Assembly (NCBI RefSeq): GCF_003315135.1
Contig: NZ_QNRK01000050.1
Location: 1-46,448 of the forward strand
DNA from: Roseiarcus fermentans
GTDB taxonomy: Bacteria > Pseudomonadota > Alphaproteobacteria > Rhizobiales > Beijerinckiaceae
Length of the DNA: 46,448 nucleotides
Direction of reading: 5' to 3'
The translations under genes and the position numbers were made by a program. Below are positions 8,684-16,925 of the stretch, piece after piece. Under the pieces are notes generated by a model, which had not been told where the DNA came from, searched no databases, and worked only from the letters and a program-made list of their open reading frames with translations. Positions within the stretch are counted from its first letter, which is position 1; the number at the start of each line of letters is the position of its first letter.

Positions 8684-9628
8684 TCAATACTCCCGCACGC
8701 GATCCACCACGTTCTGAAGGCCGTCGCCGCGCTCGAACGCCTCGATCTGCCGCACGACGCCAGCCACGATCGCGCCGGGCTCGGAGATCGCGGCGTTGTG
8801 CGGGCTCACGTAGACGCAAGGGTGCGACCAGAGCGGCGATAGCGCCGGCAGCGGTTCGCGCTCGAACACATCGAGCGAGGCGCCCCTGAGGACACCTCGG
8901 TCGAGCGCCGCGACAATGTCCGCCTCGACCTGCAGCCCGCCCCGCCCGGCGTTGATGAGCACCGGGCCGCCGAGCGGGCCGCCCTGTTTCAGGCGCCTGA
9001 TGAGCGCAGCGTTCAGCATCCCGCGCGTGGTCGCCGTCAGTGGCAGGAGCGCGACGAGGATATCCGCTTCGGACAGCATTGTCCTCAGTCCCTCCTCGCC
9101 ATGGAAGGACCTGACGCCATCCAGCAATTTCGGGGTCGTGCTCCAGCCGGAGACGGAGAAGCCGACCGCGCGCAGCTTCTTAGCCGCGTCCGCTCCGAGC
9201 ACGCCGAGCCCGAGCACGCCGACCTGAACGTCGCTGGCCTTCGGCTGGGTCTCGTCGTCGCTCCACTGCCGCTCGCGCTGCTGGCGCTCGTAGCGGCGCA
9301 GCTGGCGCAGATGGATCAGCGCATGCATGACGACCCATTCGCTCATGCGATCGCGAAGCTCGGGGCCGACCACGCGAACGACTGGGACGTCGGGCAGGCC
9401 CGGATCGGCGATCAGGTGATCGACGCCCGCGCCGAGCGAGAAGACGACCCGCAGATTCGGCAGCTCTTTCAGCGCGCCGTCAGGATGCCGCCAGGAGAGG
9501 ACATAGCGGACGACGGACGGATCGAAGGGCTCGCCCAGCAGGGCGACGGCATGGTCGGGCGCCTGATCCGCGAGCCGCGCGCGCCAAGCCCCGGCGTCCA
9601 TGTCCGGGGCGGCGAAGAGGATCGACAT
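8684..9628 (-). CDS. ghrA: GhrA-like D-2-hydroxyacid dehydrogenase (glyoxylate/hydroxypyruvate reductase A)
   Basis: NAD(P)H-dependent reductase of 2-oxoacids such as glyoxylate and hydroxypyruvate, in the cytosol. The 314-residue product matches the GhrA branch in length. It has the nucleotide motif GVLGLGVLG, the substrate arginine in NAGRGG, the glutamate in FEREPLP and the catalytic histidine in SPHNAA. It follows the zeta-subunit gene by 28 bases on the same strand and may share its transcript. Its true substrate is inferred from the family only. Confidence 0.9.
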   Translation of the reverse strand: MSILFAAPDMDAGAWRARLADQAPDHAVALLGEPFDPSVVRYVLSWRHPDGALKELPNLRVVFSLGAGVDHLIADPGLPDVPVVRVVGPELRDRMSEWVVMHALIHLRQLRRYERQQRERQWSDDETQPKASDVQVGVLGLGVLGADAAKKLRAVGFSVSGWSTTPKLLDGVRSFHGEEGLRTMLSEADILVALLPLTATTRGMLNAALIRRLKQGGPLGGPVLINAGRGGLQVEADIVAALDRGVLRGASLDVFEREPLPALSPLWSHPCVYVSPHNAAISEPGAIVAGVVRQIEAFERGDGLQNVVDRVREY

Positions 9629-9656
9629 GGGACGCGTTGCAGATGAATGTCCGCCC

Positions 9657-9980
9657 CTACTTTCCCGCCTTCACCGAGGCGAGCGCCGCGGCGGTTTCCT
9701 CGCCCATCTTCTTGCGCAGGCGATTGTCGGAGAAGTCGACGTTCGCGCGGGCGAGGTCGTCCCTGAGCGCAGCGGCGACGTCGTCGTCGCTCTTGCCGAT
9801 CTGCGCCCCGACGAAGTCTGCGGCGTATTTTTCCGCGGCCTCGCCGGCGAGACCTTTCATGTCGGCGATCCAGAGCGCGAGCGCCTTGTTGCGCCGGGCG
9901 ATGGCCTTGAAGCGCAAGGTCTCGTCGTTGGCGAACATCTGCTCGAAGGTGTTCTCGCGGTCCTGGAATGCGTCGGACAT
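9657..9980 (-). CDS. DUF1476 protein, F1Fo-ATPase inhibitor subunit zeta
   Basis: Small soluble protein that in Paracoccus and other alphaproteobacteria binds F1-ATPase and blocks ATP hydrolysis. The product has 107 residues, as is usual, and is helical and charged. It shows the family stretches FANDETLRFKAIARRNKALA and VDFSDNRLRKKMGEE. The ATG at 9980 has GGGAGA 5 bases upstream. ghrA lies downstream on the same strand. The stretch 9981-10236, shared with the argB promoter on the other strand, holds no gene. Confidence 0.92.
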   Translation of the reverse strand: MSDAFQDRENTFEQMFANDETLRFKAIARRNKALALWIADMKGLAGEAAEKYAADFVGAQIGKSDDDVAAALRDDLARANVDFSDNRLRKKMGEETAAALASVKAGK

Positions 9981-10236
9981 TTCGATCTCCCTCGCGCGGG
10001 ACGACCTCCGCCGTCTGCGCCCCTCCGGCCTCGGCCCGGATAGATACGGCTGTTATGACCGTTTCGCGCGGACGGCGCAATCGGCGGGCGACGCTCGGAC
10101 CACGGCCCCGGCGGCAGGCCGGATCGGTCCCTCGCATGCAGCCGCCCCGGCCGGCCAGGTATGAACGGCGCAAACCGTTTGAGCCGCGCCGATTTAGCCG
10201 TTAGAAGCGGGCGGCCCGCACCCTTCCGGAGCCCCC

Positions 10237-11121
10237 ATGACCGACGCCCTCAACGCGACGCCCCAGCAGAAGTCCGAGATTCTGATGCAGGCGCTGCCCC
10301 ATATGCTGCGCTACGACGACGCGATGGTGGTGGTGAAATACGGCGGCCACGCCATGGGCGACGAGGACAAGGCGCGCGACTTCGCCAAGGACATGGTGCT
10401 GCTCGAGCAGGCCGGCATCAATCCGGTGGTCGTGCACGGCGGCGGTCCGCAGATCGGCTCGATGCTCAAGAAGCTCGGCATCGAATCCCAGTTTTCCGGC
10501 GGCCTCAGGGTGACGGACAAGCCGACCATCGAGATCGTGGAAATGGTGCTGGCGGGCTTGATCAACAAGTCGATCGTCGGCTCCATCAACGCCGAGGGCG
10601 GGCGGGCGATCGGCCTGTGCGGCAAGGACGGCAACATGGTGGTCGCGCGCAAGGTGCACCGAGCGCACGTCGCGGGCGAGGACGTCGTGGACCTCGGCTT
10701 CGTCGGAGAACCGGACAAGGTCGACATGACCGTGCTCGAGCAGATCCTCGGCCGCGAGCTGATCCCGGTCCTCGCGCCGGTCGCGGCGGGCGCCGACGGC
10801 CAGACCTACAACGTCAACGCCGACACCTTCGCCGGCGCCATCGCCGGCGCGCTCGGGGCCAAGCGGCTCCTGTTCCTGACCGACGTCCCGGGCGTGCTCG
10901 ATAAGAACAAGAACCTGATCAAGGAACTCAAGGTGGACGACATCCGCGGCCTGATCGCCGACGGAACGATCACCGGCGGCATGATCCCGAAGGTCGAGAC
11001 CTGTATTTACGCGCTCGAGCGCGGGGTTGAGGGCGTCGTCATTCTCGACGGCCAGATTCCGCACGCAGTGCTGATCGAGCTCCTGACCGACCAGGGCTCC
11101 GGCACTCTGATCACGCGGTGA
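10237..11121 (+). CDS. argB: Acetylglutamate kinase
   Basis: Phosphorylates N-acetylglutamate with ATP, the second step of arginine synthesis. The 294-residue product carries VVKYGGHAM near residue 30, the glycine-rich [10 protein letters not shown] and [25 protein letters not shown] closes the nucleotide site. The C-terminus GTLITR is typical. The extended N-terminus before the kinase fold is the form that is usually feedback-inhibited by arginine. A 189-base gap with palindromic repeats separates it from tsaB. Confidence 0.96.
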   Translation: MTDALNATPQQKSEILMQALPHMLRYDDAMVVVKYGGHAMGDEDKARDFAKDMVLLEQAGINPVVVHGGGPQIGSMLKKLGIESQFSGGLRVTDKPTIEIVEMVLAGLINKSIVGSINAEGGRAIGLCGKDGNMVVARKVHRAHVAGEDVVDLGFVGEPDKVDMTVLEQILGRELIPVLAPVAAGADGQTYNVNADTFAGAIAGALGAKRLLFLTDVPGVLDKNKNLIKELKVDDIRGLIADGTITGGMIPKVETCIYALERGVEGVVILDGQIPHAVLIELLTDQGSGTLITR

Positions 11122-11154
11122 AGATGGTCGCGGTGACCGCCGGAAGGTGTGAAA

Positions 11155-11280
11155 TCCCCTCATCCGTCGCCCTCGGCGACACGTTCTCCCGCACGCTGGA
11201 TAAGGGCGGGCATCCCCTCGCCCGCGAAGCGGGAGTGGGTGTCGGCCAGAGGCCGCCGGGTGACGGGAAGCCGGCGCAAT
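11155..11280. repeat. Palindromic intergenic repeat between argB and tsaB
   Basis: Three perfect hairpins with 3-base loops follow one another: GTCGCC-CTC-GGCGAC (11166-11180), CCCGC-GAA-GCGGG (11221-11233) and CGGCC-AGA-GGCCG (11243-11255). The phrasing (CTCATCCGTCGCC, CTCCCGCACGC, GAAGCGGGAGTGGGTG) resembles the dispersed palindromic elements of rhizobial genomes. Only one copy is inside the window. Confidence 0.55.
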
Positions 11281-11310
11281 CCGATCTCGTCCGGCTGCGA
11301 GGCTGAGCGC

Positions 11311-12000
11311 ATGCGCATCCTCGCCATCGACACTTCGTGCGGGGCGGCATCGGCGGCCATCGTCGACTCCGGCCGCCCCGAGCCGCTCGCCGCCATCACG
11401 CGCCCGATGAAGCGCGGTCACGCCGAGGCGCTGGCGCCCATCGTCGCCGAGGCCGCGCTGAGTGTCGAAGGCGGCTTCGAAACCCTCGATCGGATTGCGG
11501 TCACGATCGGCCCCGGGTCGTTCACCGGCATCCGGGTCGGTCTCGCGCTCGCCCGGGCGATGGCGCTTGCGCTCGGCGTTCCCACGGTCGGCGTCTCGAC
11601 GCTGGTGGCGTTCGCAGCGCCGTTGCTCAGCGCGCCGCGGCCGGGGGTCATCGCCGCCGCGATCGACGCGCGACACGGGTCGGTCTACTTCCAGTTGTTC
11701 GAGGCGTCAGGCAGGCCGCTCGGGCCGCCGCGTTGCGATTCCCTGCGGGAATGTGTGCGCGGCATCGGGGCGGGCCCGGCGCTGCTGGCCGGCGACGCCG
11801 TCAATCTGGTCGCCGCCGAGGCCCACCGCGCCGGCCTGCCGTACGACCTCGCGGCGGGGGGCGACGCGCCGGACATCGTCGGAGTCGCGCGGATCGGCCT
11901 CGCCCTCGATCCAGCCCAACATCCGCCGCGCCCACTCTACGTCAAGGCGCCCGACGCGCGCCCCAATCCTGCCGAGCCTATCGCCAGGACGTTCGTCTGA
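11311..12000 (+). CDS. tsaB: tRNA threonylcarbamoyladenosine biosynthesis protein TsaB
   Basis: Partner of TsaD and TsaE in making t6A37 in ANN-decoding tRNAs. From the ATG at 11311 the product has 229 residues. It opens with the ASKHA-fold phosphate motif MRILAIDTSCGAASAAI and carries the family hallmark TIGPGSFTGIRVGLALA. The frame is open upstream to 11149, but that part falls in the palindromic repeat and is not coding. rimI follows after 7 bases. In relatives tsaB starts the conserved tsaB-rimI-...-miaB series, as here. Confidence 0.94.
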   Translation: MRILAIDTSCGAASAAIVDSGRPEPLAAITRPMKRGHAEALAPIVAEAALSVEGGFETLDRIAVTIGPGSFTGIRVGLALARAMALALGVPTVGVSTLVAFAAPLLSAPRPGVIAAAIDARHGSVYFQLFEASGRPLGPPRCDSLRECVRGIGAGPALLAGDAVNLVAAEAHRAGLPYDLAAGGDAPDIVGVARIGLALDPAQHPPRPLYVKAPDARPNPAEPIARTFV

Positions 12001-12007
12001 TGAGCCG

Positions 12008-12523
12008 ATGATCTTCGGCTTCTGGTGGAGACCGTTCCCGATCTTCGGCTTCTGGTGGGGTCCGTCCCCGCCGGTCATCCGGCGCTTGCGGAGCGACAAG
12101 GCCGAGGCCTGCGCGGCGCTGCACGCTGAGGGCTTCGCGCACCCGTGGTCGGAAGAGGAGGTCGCGCGACTGATCGCCGACCCCTCGACGATTTCCATGG
12201 CCGCGCTCGACCCGATTTACGGGACCGTTCGAGGCTTCGCCATCGTGCGTCTCGCCGCAGACGAATCCGAAGTCCTGACGATCGCCGTCGCCGCATCCTG
12301 GCGTGGGTGGGGAATCGGGCGCGCCATCCTCTCGGACGTCCTGAGGCAGGCCGCGGACGCCGGCGCGCGTGCGATGTTCCTCGAGGTCGCGGAGGATAAC
12401 GCGGCGGCGCTGACGCTCTACCGTCGTCTCGGTTTCGTACAGGTCGGCGAACGTCCGGGCTACTATCGACGCAAGGACGGTTCGCGGGCGCTCGCGCTCG
12501 TCATGCGGAGGGGACTGCCGTGA
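12008..12523 (+). CDS. rimI: GNAT acetyltransferase RimI
   Basis: Acetyl-CoA-dependent acetyltransferase of the ribosomal-protein S18-alanine type. The 171-residue product has the GNAT acetyl-CoA loop RGWGIGRA (after LTIAVAASW) and the C-terminal VAEDNAAALTLYRRLGF block typical of RimI. The N-terminus is odd: IFGFWWRPFP is followed by IFGFWWGPSP, encoded by a 30-bp tandem duplication, before the GNAT fold begins near VIRRL. It overlaps plsC by 4 bases. Identity as RimI rests on fold and position next to tsaB. Confidence 0.88.
   Translation: MIFGFWWRPFPIFGFWWGPSPPVIRRLRSDKAEACAALHAEGFAHPWSEEEVARLIADPSTISMAALDPIYGTVRGFAIVRLAADESEVLTIAVAASWRGWGIGRAILSDVLRQAADAGARAMFLEVAEDNAAALTLYRRLGFVQVGERPGYYRRKDGSRALALVMRRGLP
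12010..12069 (+). repeat. 30-bp tandem duplication at the rimI start
   Basis: Units 12010-12039 and 12040-12069 match at 27 of 30 bases by eye. The repeat is in frame and doubles a Phe/Trp-rich decapeptide at the protein N-terminus. Confidence 0.85.
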
Positions 12524-13347
12524 CTGCCGCGCCCGCCAGCTCCGCTTCCGGGCGGGTTGCGGTAACGACCTTTGCACGCCTCGCGGGCCTTGGGCTCGGG
12601 CTTGCGGTGTTCGTCGTCGCCCTCGGGCCGCCGCGTCGCCTCGCCCAGCGCCTCGGGTGGCGGCTCGGCGAGCGGACGCCGGTCCTCTTCCAGCGGCTCC
12701 TGTGCGCCGGCCTGGGGGTCGCCGTGCGTTCCCACGGCGAAGTCTGCGCCTCGGGCGCCCGGCTGATCGTGGCGAACCACGTCTCCTGGCTCGATATCCC
12801 CGTCCTGGGCTCCCTCGCGCCGATGAGCTTTCTCGCCAAGAAAGAGGTCGGCGAACATCCGGTTGGCCGGGAACTCGTCGCCATGCAGGGCGTTGTGTAC
12901 GTCGACCGCGAGCGGCGCCGCTGCATTCCCGAGGTCAACGCACGGATGGTCGAGACGATGCGCGCAGGCTCGCCCGTGGTCCTGTTCGCGGAGGCGACGA
13001 CCGGCGACGGCAACCGGCTCCTGCGCTTCCGCTCGTCGCATTTCGAGGCCGTCCGCGCCGCGGCCGCGAGCTCGGGCGGCGCGACGATCCAGCCGGTCTA
13101 CCTCCACTATTCGCGGCTTGCCGGCCTGCCGCTGCCGAGGTTCTTGCGCGCGCGGGTCGCCTGGTACGGCGACACGACGTTCCTGCCGCATTTCGTCCGC
13201 TTCGTCCGCGGCGCGGGAGTGACCTGCGACGTCCATTGGGGCGAGTCGATCCGGGTGACGCCGGACATGGACCGCAAGACCGCGGCGCGGCGGACGGAGG
13301 CCGCGGTGCGGCGCCTCGCGAGGGAGGCGCGCGCCGGGCGGGCGTGA
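12520..13347 (+). CDS. plsC: 1-acylglycerol-3-phosphate (or lyso-ornithine lipid) O-acyltransferase
   Basis: Membrane-associated acyltransferase of the PlsC/OlsA family, acylating lysophosphatidate or lyso-ornithine lipid. The 275-residue product has an N-terminal hydrophobic segment at about 16-36. The catalytic NHVSWLD (the HX4D motif) is at about 86-92 and the acceptor motif FAEATTGDG at about 165. It uses a GTG start that overlaps the rimI stop (GTGA), with GAGGGG upstream. Genes of this type next to rimI in rhizobia are often annotated olsA; which lipid it serves here cannot be decided. Confidence 0.9.
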   Translation: MTAAPASSASGRVAVTTFARLAGLGLGLAVFVVALGPPRRLAQRLGWRLGERTPVLFQRLLCAGLGVAVRSHGEVCASGARLIVANHVSWLDIPVLGSLAPMSFLAKKEVGEHPVGRELVAMQGVVYVDRERRRCIPEVNARMVETMRAGSPVVLFAEATTGDGNRLLRFRSSHFEAVRAAAASSGGATIQPVYLHYSRLAGLPLPRFLRARVAWYGDTTFLPHFVRFVRGAGVTCDVHWGESIRVTPDMDRKTAARRTEAAVRRLAREARAGRA

Positions 13348-13366
13348 CCGACGGGGCTCGCGCCCG

Positions 13367-14209
13367 TCAACGTTCGTCGTTCACACGCCAGCTGAAAAGA
13401 CGCCGCTCGACGATCAGCAGCACGAGATTCACGGCGTATCCGATCACCCCGATGGTGAGCGCTCCGACGAACATGTCGGAGACCCGGAAGTAGGCTCGCG
13501 CGTAATTGATCATGTAGCCGAGTCCGACGTCCGCCGCGATGAATTCTGAGGCGACGATCACGACGAACCCCGCGGAGAGGCCGAGCCGAACGCCGACGAA
13601 CAGATCCGGAGAGATGGCCGGAAAGACGATCTCCCGGTAGAACCGCCAGCCCTTGATCCCGAGGGTTCTGGCTGCGCGGATCAGCACTACGTCGATGTTG
13701 GCCGCGCTCAGCGCCACCGTCGTCATGATGACGTAGAACGCCGCGAACGCGATGAAGATCAGCTTCGACAGTTCGCCGATGCCGAACCAGAGAATGAACA
13801 TGGGCAGCACCGCGAGCGGCGGGATCGGCCTGATCAGCTCGATCAGCGGCTCGAAGACGACCTCGACGATCCTCGACCGGGCGATGCCGACGCCCAGCAC
13901 GATCGCGGGAACGAACGCGATCGCCACGCCGAGGAACACGCGCATCATCGAGGCGACGATGTGTTTTTGCAGCGCCCCGGTTGACCAGAGCGCCATCGCC
14001 TTCCGCACGATGTCGAGCGGCGACGGGATCAGCAGCGGATTATAGAAGTGCAGCACCGAATTGATCAGGTCGATGGCCTGCCACGCCGCGACAAAGGCGA
14101 TGAGGGTGAAGGCCTTGTAGACCCTCATGGCGCGAGGATTCTGGAGGCTGAAGTCCAGGACGCGCTGCCGCTCGGGGAACGCGAGGTCCGCGTTAAGTTC
14201 GCTCGACAC
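13367..14209 (-). CDS. Sulfonate/nitrate/taurine-type ABC transporter permease
   Basis: Inner-membrane permease of the SsuC/TauC/NrtB class. The 280-residue product has about six hydrophobic segments. The coupling-loop motif AARTLGIKGWRFYREIVFP is characteristic of the BPD_transp_1 fold; LIELIRPIPPLAVLPMFILW precedes it. It starts at a GTG at 14209, inside the last codons of the ATPase gene (17-base overlap). It is the last gene of a minus-strand operon that runs from the binding protein at 16119. The substrate is unknown: no desulfonating enzyme is next to it. Confidence 0.9.
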   Translation of the reverse strand: MSSELNADLAFPERQRVLDFSLQNPRAMRVYKAFTLIAFVAAWQAIDLINSVLHFYNPLLIPSPLDIVRKAMALWSTGALQKHIVASMMRVFLGVAIAFVPAIVLGVGIARSRIVEVVFEPLIELIRPIPPLAVLPMFILWFGIGELSKLIFIAFAAFYVIMTTVALSAANIDVVLIRAARTLGIKGWRFYREIVFPAISPDLFVGVRLGLSAGFVVIVASEFIAADVGLGYMINYARAYFRVSDMFVGALTIGVIGYAVNLVLLIVERRLFSWRVNDER

Positions 14210-14945
14210 GGCGGATCGCCCTTTCGATGCCGATCAGTTCCTCGGAGGCGCGCTCGCGGGGCCATCGGGTCTCGTTCCTGATGACCGCCTTCAATTCGCC
14301 CGGATGCGCCTTGAGCAGGATCACGACGCCCGCGAGATAGGCGGCCTCCTCGACGCTGTGCGTGACGAACATGATCGTCTTGCGCGAGGCGCTCCAGATT
14401 TCGACAAGCTGATCCTGCAGGGCCTCGCGCGTATAGGGGTCGAGCGCACCGAAGGGCTCGTCCATCAAGATGATCTCGGGATCGTTGGCGAGGGTTCGCG
14501 CGATCGCCGCGCGCTGCTTCATCCCGCCGGAGAGCTCCTTGGGAAGCTTGTCCTTGTGGGCGTACATGCCCGTCGTCACTCCAAGGAAGTGGTCGAACCT
14601 GACGTGATCGACCTTTCCGGCGCCCGATTTGGCGCCGAGGACGACGTTCTCCCGCACCGTCAGCCAGGGGAAGAGCGCGTATTCCTGAAAGACCACGCCG
14701 CGGTCCCATCCTGGGCCGGTGACGAGGCGCGAGCCCGCCGTGACCGTTCCGGCGCTCGGCCGGATCAGGCCAGCGGCGATGTTGAGGATGGTCGACTTGC
14801 CGCAACCCGACGGGCCGAGAAGGCAGACGAACTCCCCTGCGCCGACATCGAAGCTGATGGACTTGAGAACCTGAACGGGCGGCTGGTTCGGTCGGAAGAA
14901 GACCATGTCGACCTTGTCGAAGCGAAGCTTTGGCGTCTGTTCCAA
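14193..14945 (-). CDS. Sulfonate/nitrate/taurine-type ABC transporter ATPase
   Basis: Cytoplasmic ATPase of the same importer, 250 residues, with Walker A GPSGCGKST, the signature LSGGMKQRAAIA and Walker B EIILMDEPFGALD. The QEYALFPWLTVRENV block fits the SsuB/TauB/NrtD family. The frame begins at a TTG at 14945 with no good ribosome binding site, so the true start is somewhat uncertain. There is a 91-base gap to the binding protein and an overlap with the permease. It is part of an accessory block that interrupts the plsC-miaB housekeeping order. Confidence 0.92.
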   Translation of the reverse strand: MEQTPKLRFDKVDMVFFRPNQPPVQVLKSISFDVGAGEFVCLLGPSGCGKSTILNIAAGLIRPSAGTVTAGSRLVTGPGWDRGVVFQEYALFPWLTVRENVVLGAKSGAGKVDHVRFDHFLGVTTGMYAHKDKLPKELSGGMKQRAAIARTLANDPEIILMDEPFGALDPYTREALQDQLVEIWSASRKTIMFVTHSVEEAAYLAGVVILLKAHPGELKAVIRNETRWPRERASEELIGIERAIRRVERT

Positions 14946-15036
14946 GATCGGCTCTGGGTTGGACCCGAGGAGTTTAGCAAGAATTCCGCCGGGCGGCGCG
15001 GCCGCCGCCCGGACATGAGGTCGCCCGCCCGCGCGC

Positions 15037-16119
15037 TCAGAAGCCGTTCGCCGTCACCAGGTTCGGGGCCACCTCCTTGAGCAGGTGGAGATCGTAGACA
15101 TCGCTCGGGACGTAGACCTTGCTGGTCCAACCGATGTCCGGACGGCCGCCGTAGGCCAGGAGCTTCGTCAGCTTGGCGACGGTCGGACCGTCGACCGCAT
15201 TGGCGTAGATATTGAACTTGATGATCTTCTCGAGGTCGTCGGCGGGGATGTCGAGCGGACCGGTGAGAATGGCCGCGACCTCCTTGGGCGAATGGCCGTT
15301 GATGTAGTCGGTTGCCTTGATCAGCGCGCGCATCACGGCTTTGACGGTTTCGGGGTTCTTCGCCATGAAGGCGCCGTTCACGATCAGGCCGCCGTCCAGA
15401 TACATGTAGTCGACCGTCTTCTCTTGGCCGTCGATAAAAGACTTGTTCCCGGTGAAGTAAATCCGGCCGCCGGCTTTGACCCCGGCGAGGGCGTAAGGGT
15501 TCCAGATCGCCATCGCATCGATGTCGCCGCGCAGCAGCGCCGGGATCTGATCCGGCGGCTGGAGGTTGACGAGCTTGATCTTGGAGCAGTCGACCCCCTT
15601 GTCCTCGCACATGCTCGTGATCGCCATGCCGACGCCGGCGCCGGCGGCCATGCCAATCTTCTTGCCTTCGAGATCCTTGGGCGATTTCACGACGGTGTTC
15701 GGGCCCAACACGACCATCTGGGCGCCGCCGATGTTGGACAGAGGCATCAGGTAGCGCATGTCGACGCCCTTGTCCCGCAGGACGCCGGCGATATAGGCCG
15801 ACTCCCCGGTCAGCACGATCTGGCCGCTCGCAGCGAGGCTCGGCGTATCGGTGCCGCTGACGATCCACTTGATTGTGACATCCAGTCCCTCGTCTTTGAA
15901 GAAGCCCTTCTCCGAGGCCAAGGCGATCGCCGCCGACTCCTGCGCGTCGCGCACCGCCCAGAAGTCCAGTTTGGTGACCTCGGGAGCGGCTTCGGCGACC
16001 GTCGCTGTCGCCACGCCGAGGGGCGGCGCGAGGCTCGCGACGCCGACCACGGCCAGGAGCGCCGCGGCGCCCGCGCGTGTCAGGACCGTTGTGAAGGCCG
16101 ACTTCAGAACATGTTCCAT
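15037..16119 (-). CDS. Periplasmic substrate-binding protein, NMT1/SsuA/TauA class
   Basis: Extracytoplasmic receptor of the importer, 360 residues from the ATG at 16119, which follows AAGGAAGCGGT. Residues 1 to about 50 form a signal peptide with a hydrophobic core and an Ala-rich cleavage region. The mature part shows the family features DFWAVRDAQESAAIALASEK, FFKDEGLDVTI and LEGKKIGM. Both lobes are complete. It heads the binding protein-ATPase-permease operon. A related element of about 140 bp lies upstream and recurs before the SDR gene. It could serve sulfonates, nitrate or thiamine precursors; I cannot choose. Confidence 0.9.
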   Translation of the reverse strand: MEHVLKSAFTTVLTRAGAAALLAVVGVASLAPPLGVATATVAEAAPEVTKLDFWAVRDAQESAAIALASEKGFFKDEGLDVTIKWIVSGTDTPSLAASGQIVLTGESAYIAGVLRDKGVDMRYLMPLSNIGGAQMVVLGPNTVVKSPKDLEGKKIGMAAGAGVGMAITSMCEDKGVDCSKIKLVNLQPPDQIPALLRGDIDAMAIWNPYALAGVKAGGRIYFTGNKSFIDGQEKTVDYMYLDGGLIVNGAFMAKNPETVKAVMRALIKATDYINGHSPKEVAAILTGPLDIPADDLEKIIKFNIYANAVDGPTVAKLTKLLAYGGRPDIGWTSKVYVPSDVYDLHLLKEVAPNLVTANGF

Positions 16120-16263
16120 ACCGCTTCCTTTTCCGGTTGATCGCACTCAGGCGGCAAGACGGCGCTCCCGTCTTTGATCCCGGCGCACCTTCGACGAAAC
16201 GCCGGGCGCGCCCCGGCGCTCGCGCCGACGGCCCTCGCGAGCAGGCGGCGCGCCGCTTCAAAG

Positions 16264-16413
16264 CTGACGTCTCGTCACGAACCCCGGCAGGATGGATGCG
16301 GCGCTCCCCCCGCCACAACGCCAAAGAATCGGCAGGCTCGCGGCGCTGGCGGCGGCGTCCGGGCTTGGATCGCGGATGTCCGGCGCCGCCGTCGCTAATG
16401 TCGCATTTATGCC
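16264..16413 (-). promoter_or_regulatory. Conserved upstream module, copy A (before the ABC operon)
   Basis: This stretch matches copy B at 19755-19893. The block begins 145 bases before the transporter ATG. It contains a 22-bp run identical to copy B (16368-16389) that includes CGGATGTCCG, and the dyad AATGTCGCAT (16397-16406). A TTGGCG hexamer on the minus strand (16319-16324) is TTGACG in copy B and could be a -35, but no good -10 follows. The rest of 16120-16501 shows no gene. It also lies about 90 bases before the divergent XRE start, so it may act in both directions. Confidence 0.6.
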
Positions 16414-16501
16414 GCGCGAGCGACCGCCCTCGCGACGCACGGTTTTTTTGGCGCAAAACTTGCTGGGTTAATAAGCGTGTCGCGCCTTGAGGGGACTTGC
16501 G

Positions 16502-16925
16502 ATGAAGCGCGCCAGGGAAGCGCCGACGCCCTTTGCGGTGAAAGCCTCGCTCGAAAAGTTCGGCGGCGACATCCGCGTCGCGCGGCTGAGGCGGGGGCTG
16601 ACGGCGGAGCAGATGGCGCAGAGCCTCGGCGTGCATCGCTCCACCTATGGCCGCCTCGAAGCCGGAGACGCGGCGGTGGCGATCGGGCTCTACGCCAACG
16701 CGCTGCACGCCCTGGGTCTGGGCGCCCGGCTCGGTGACGTGGCCGATCCGCTGAGCGACGAAGAGGGACGCTTGCTCGACCTGATCCGGCTGCCGAAGCG
16801 GGCGCGGCCGCGCCGCGACAGCCCGATCGCCTTCCGCGTCCCGCAGATTGGCGCCCCGCCGCGCCTGGTCGAGCCGGTGCTGCGGATCGGCGTGCTCGGC
16901 GCGATGAGCCGAGCGCAGCCGGGCG
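16502..16925 (+). pseudogene. XRE (HipB-like) helix-turn-helix segment of a broken fusion gene
   Basis: From the ATG at 16502 about 105 residues form a clear XRE domain: FGGDIRVARLRRGLTAEQMA, then LGVHRSTYGRLEAGDAAVAI, then ALHALGLGARLGDVADPL and LIRLPKRARPRR. Free-standing proteins of this kind, often paired with HipA toxins, stop there. Here the frame runs on through a linker into EPVLRIGVLGAMSRAQPGD, which looks like the first strand of a LivK-type binding protein, and then loses sense near 16925. It stays open as a shadow to 17398. No hipA is near. I read it as the 5' half of a fused or deleted gene. Confidence 0.6.

Noticed and set aside
13367-16119. Assigning the ABC transporter to taurine or alkanesulfonates
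   Set aside because: No TauD, SsuD or other sulfonatase gene is adjacent; the family also carries nitrate, cyanate and thiamine precursors.
16502-16925. HipBA toxin-antitoxin pair
   Set aside because: The HTH resembles HipB-like antitoxins, but no hipA-like kinase gene lies on either side.
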